Of a stretch of 64,000 bases of DNA, positions 62,499 to 64,000 are shown piece by piece. The DNA is from Petrolisthes cinctipes. Taxonomy: Eukaryota > Arthropoda > Malacostraca > Decapoda > Porcellanidae. The notes beneath the pieces were generated by a model. That model made no database searches. It was not told the origin of the DNA and saw only the letters and a program-made list of their open reading frames with translations. Within the stretch, counting starts at the first letter, position 1. Every line of letters starts with the position of its first letter. The DNA is taken from NCBI GenBank assembly GCA_033782935.1, contig JAWQEG010001559.1:930001-994000 (forward strand), given 5' to 3'. The position numbers and the translations under genes are program-made.

Positions 62499-64000
62499 GA
62501 GTAGGCATGTACAGATCGCTTCTGGGACCCCAAAATATCGAATTTTCGGGTGTTTAGGGCCAGAATTTGAGATATAAACGGGTACAGAAGATGCATGCAC
62601 ATATCGACTTTTGGGCACCTAAAAGATCGATTTTCAGTATGTTTTTGGCCTGTATTTTGAAAATACTCTAACACGGAGTAGGCATGTACAGATACCTTCT
62701 GGGACCTCTAAATATCGAATTTTCGGGTGGTATGGGACTGAATTTGAGATATCGATTTTTTGGCACCTATAATATCGATTTTTAGCATGTTTTTAGCCTA
62801 TATTTTGAAAATATTCTAGCACTGTGTAGGAATGTACAGATTGCTTCTGGGACCCCAAAATATTGAATTTTCGGGTGTTTTGAGCCTGAATTTGAGATAT
62901 AAACGGGTACAGAAGATACATGCACATATTGACTTTGGGCATCTAAAATATCGATTTTCAGCATGTTTTGGGCCTGTATTTTGAAAATACTCTAACACTG
63001 AGTAGGCATGTACAGATTGCTTCTGGGACCCTAAAATATTGAATTTTCGGGTGTTTTGAGCCTGAATTTGAGATATAAACGGGTACTGAAGATGCATGCA
63101 CATATCGACTTTTGTGCACCTAAAAGATCGATTTTCAGTATGTTTTGAGCATGTATTTTGAAAATACTCTAACACGGAGTAGGCATGTACAGATCGCTTC
63201 TGGGACCCCTAAATATCGAATTTTCGGGTGTTTTGGGACTGAATTTGAGATATCGACTTTTTGGCACCTAAAAGATCGATTTTTAGCATGTTTTTAGCCT
63301 ATATTTTGAAAATATTCTAGCACTGTATAGATTGCTTCTGGGACCCCAAAATATTGAATTTTCGGGTGTTTTGAGCCTGAATTTGAGATATAAACGGGTA
63401 CTGAAGATACATGTACATATTGACTTTGGGCACCAAAAATATCGATTATCAGCATGTTTTGGGCCTGAATTTTGAAAATACTCTAACACAGAGTAGGCAT
63501 GTACAGATCGCTTCTGGGACCCCAAAATATCGAATTTTTGGGTGTTTAGGGCCAAAATTTGAGATATTAACGGGTACAGAAGATGCATGCACATATCGAC
63601 TTTTGGGCACTTAAAAGATCGATTTTCAGTATGTTTTTGGCCTGTAATTTGAAGATACTCTAACACGGAGTAGGCATGTACAGATACCTTCTGGGACCTC
63701 TAAATATCGAATTTTCGGGTGTTTTTGGACTGAATTTGAGATATCGATTTTTTGGCACCTAAAATGTCGATTTTTAGCATGTTTTTAGCCTATATTTTGA
63801 AAATATTCTAGCACTGTGTAGGCATGTACAGATTGCTTCTGGGACCCCAAAATATTGAATTTTCGGGTGTTTTGAGCCTGAATTTGAGATATAAACGGGT
63901 ACAGAAGATACATGCACATATTGACTTTGGGCATCTAAAATATCGATTTTCAGCATGTTTTGGGCCTGTATTTTGAAAATACTCTAACCCTGAGTAGGCA
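62499..64000 (+). repeat. Terminal satellite block, array continues past window
   Basis: A1, B1 with a GGGTGGTATGGGACTG change near 62,727, C2 (62,830), A2, B2, a shortened junction with CACTGTATAG (63,321), C1, A1, B1 and C2 (63,822). From about 63,460 it repeats 60,985 onward at offset 2,475. The last bases are the end of C2 (CCCTGAGTAGGCA), so the array runs on. Confidence 0.85.

Larger units (their letters stand above)
1..64000 (+). repeat. Satellite DNA array with higher-order structure, whole window
   Basis: The motif GCATGTACAG and its close variants recur at spacings of 177, 148 and 176 bp from the first to the last kilobase, always on the plus strand. I found no stretch of unrelated sequence and no inverted segment. 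Dividing the length by the mean monomer (501/3) gives roughly 380 monomers; this is an estimate, not a count. A 176-178 bp monomer with multimeric higher-order repeats is typical of centromeric satellites in many plants and animals, but position on the chromosome cannot be read from sequence alone. The array starts and ends inside monomers, so its true length is unknown. I do not recognise the family. Confidence 0.97.

Noticed and set aside
392..63956. Dozens of open reading frames of 60-178 codons, mostly minus strand, with near-identical translations
   Set aside because: They repeat with the satellite period, occur in overlapping frames, start and stop at fixed monomer phases and show no domain, signal peptide or ribosome-binding context. 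They follow from a 501-bp unit divisible by three.
1..64000. CRISPR array
   Set aside because: Repeats are 148-177 bp, contiguous and without unique spacers; no cas-like gene is present.
1..64000. Confirmed centromere
   Set aside because: Monomer size and higher-order structure fit, but centromere identity needs CENH3/CENP-A occupancy or chromosome position, neither of which can be read here.
1..64000. Assignment to a named satellite family or species
   Set aside because: The monomer did not match a family I can recall with confidence, and no search could be run. A monomer search against satellite databases would settle it.

Overview
The window is one uninterrupted block of tandemly repeated satellite DNA, with no gene I can support. 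Every stretch I read belongs to one repeat family, all copies lie in the same orientation, and the array runs off both ends. No transposon, tRNA, rRNA, CRISPR array, promoter or unique spacer was seen. This is how a large eukaryotic heterochromatic array (centromeric or pericentromeric type) looks. Three CG/TG alternations between monomer types suggest a genome that methylates CpG, such as a plant or vertebrate. I do not recognise the family and do not name a species.

The array is hierarchical. The basic monomer is 176-177 bp, about 39% G+C in one copy I counted. Its two 88-bp halves are recognisably related to each other. Three monomer classes follow each other as C (176 bp), A (177 bp) and B (148 bp), making a 501-bp trimer. 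B is an A-like monomer lacking 29 bp. Two flavours of the trimer (C1-A1-B1 and C2-A2-B2) often alternate, giving a 1,002-bp hexamer; 907-1908 is a clean example. Dropped monomers, chimeric monomers and small indels produce 325, 352, 491, about 817 and 826-bp variants.

Above this lie kilobase-scale duplications. 1-8.5 kb is a mosaic with offsets of 826, 2,147, 2,973 and 4,643 bp. 9,681-13,392 is a near-perfect 1,856-bp tandem duplication containing a nested 352-bp duplication. 13.4-16.3 kb reuses variants of the first 6 kb. 19-20.1 kb is a fresh 501-bp duplication. 23.2-24.9 kb recurs near 46.1-47.6 kb. 25-31 kb is linked by offsets of 816, 1,140 and 2,958 bp. 32,868-45,527 is a super-repeat with successive periods of 3,970 and 4,975 bp. 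48.4-52.3 kb contains about 817-bp pentamers. 53-64 kb is a network with offsets of 1,806, 2,475, 5,310 and 6,993 bp.

Long open frames, mostly on the minus strand, are by-products of a 501-bp unit divisible by three and are not annotated as genes. Nothing acts together as a pathway. If the DNA has a function it is structural (chromatin or kinetochore), and the sequence alone does not prove that. Monomer starts below are set at the GCATGTACAG motif. Duplication edges are hand-aligned and may be off by tens of bases.
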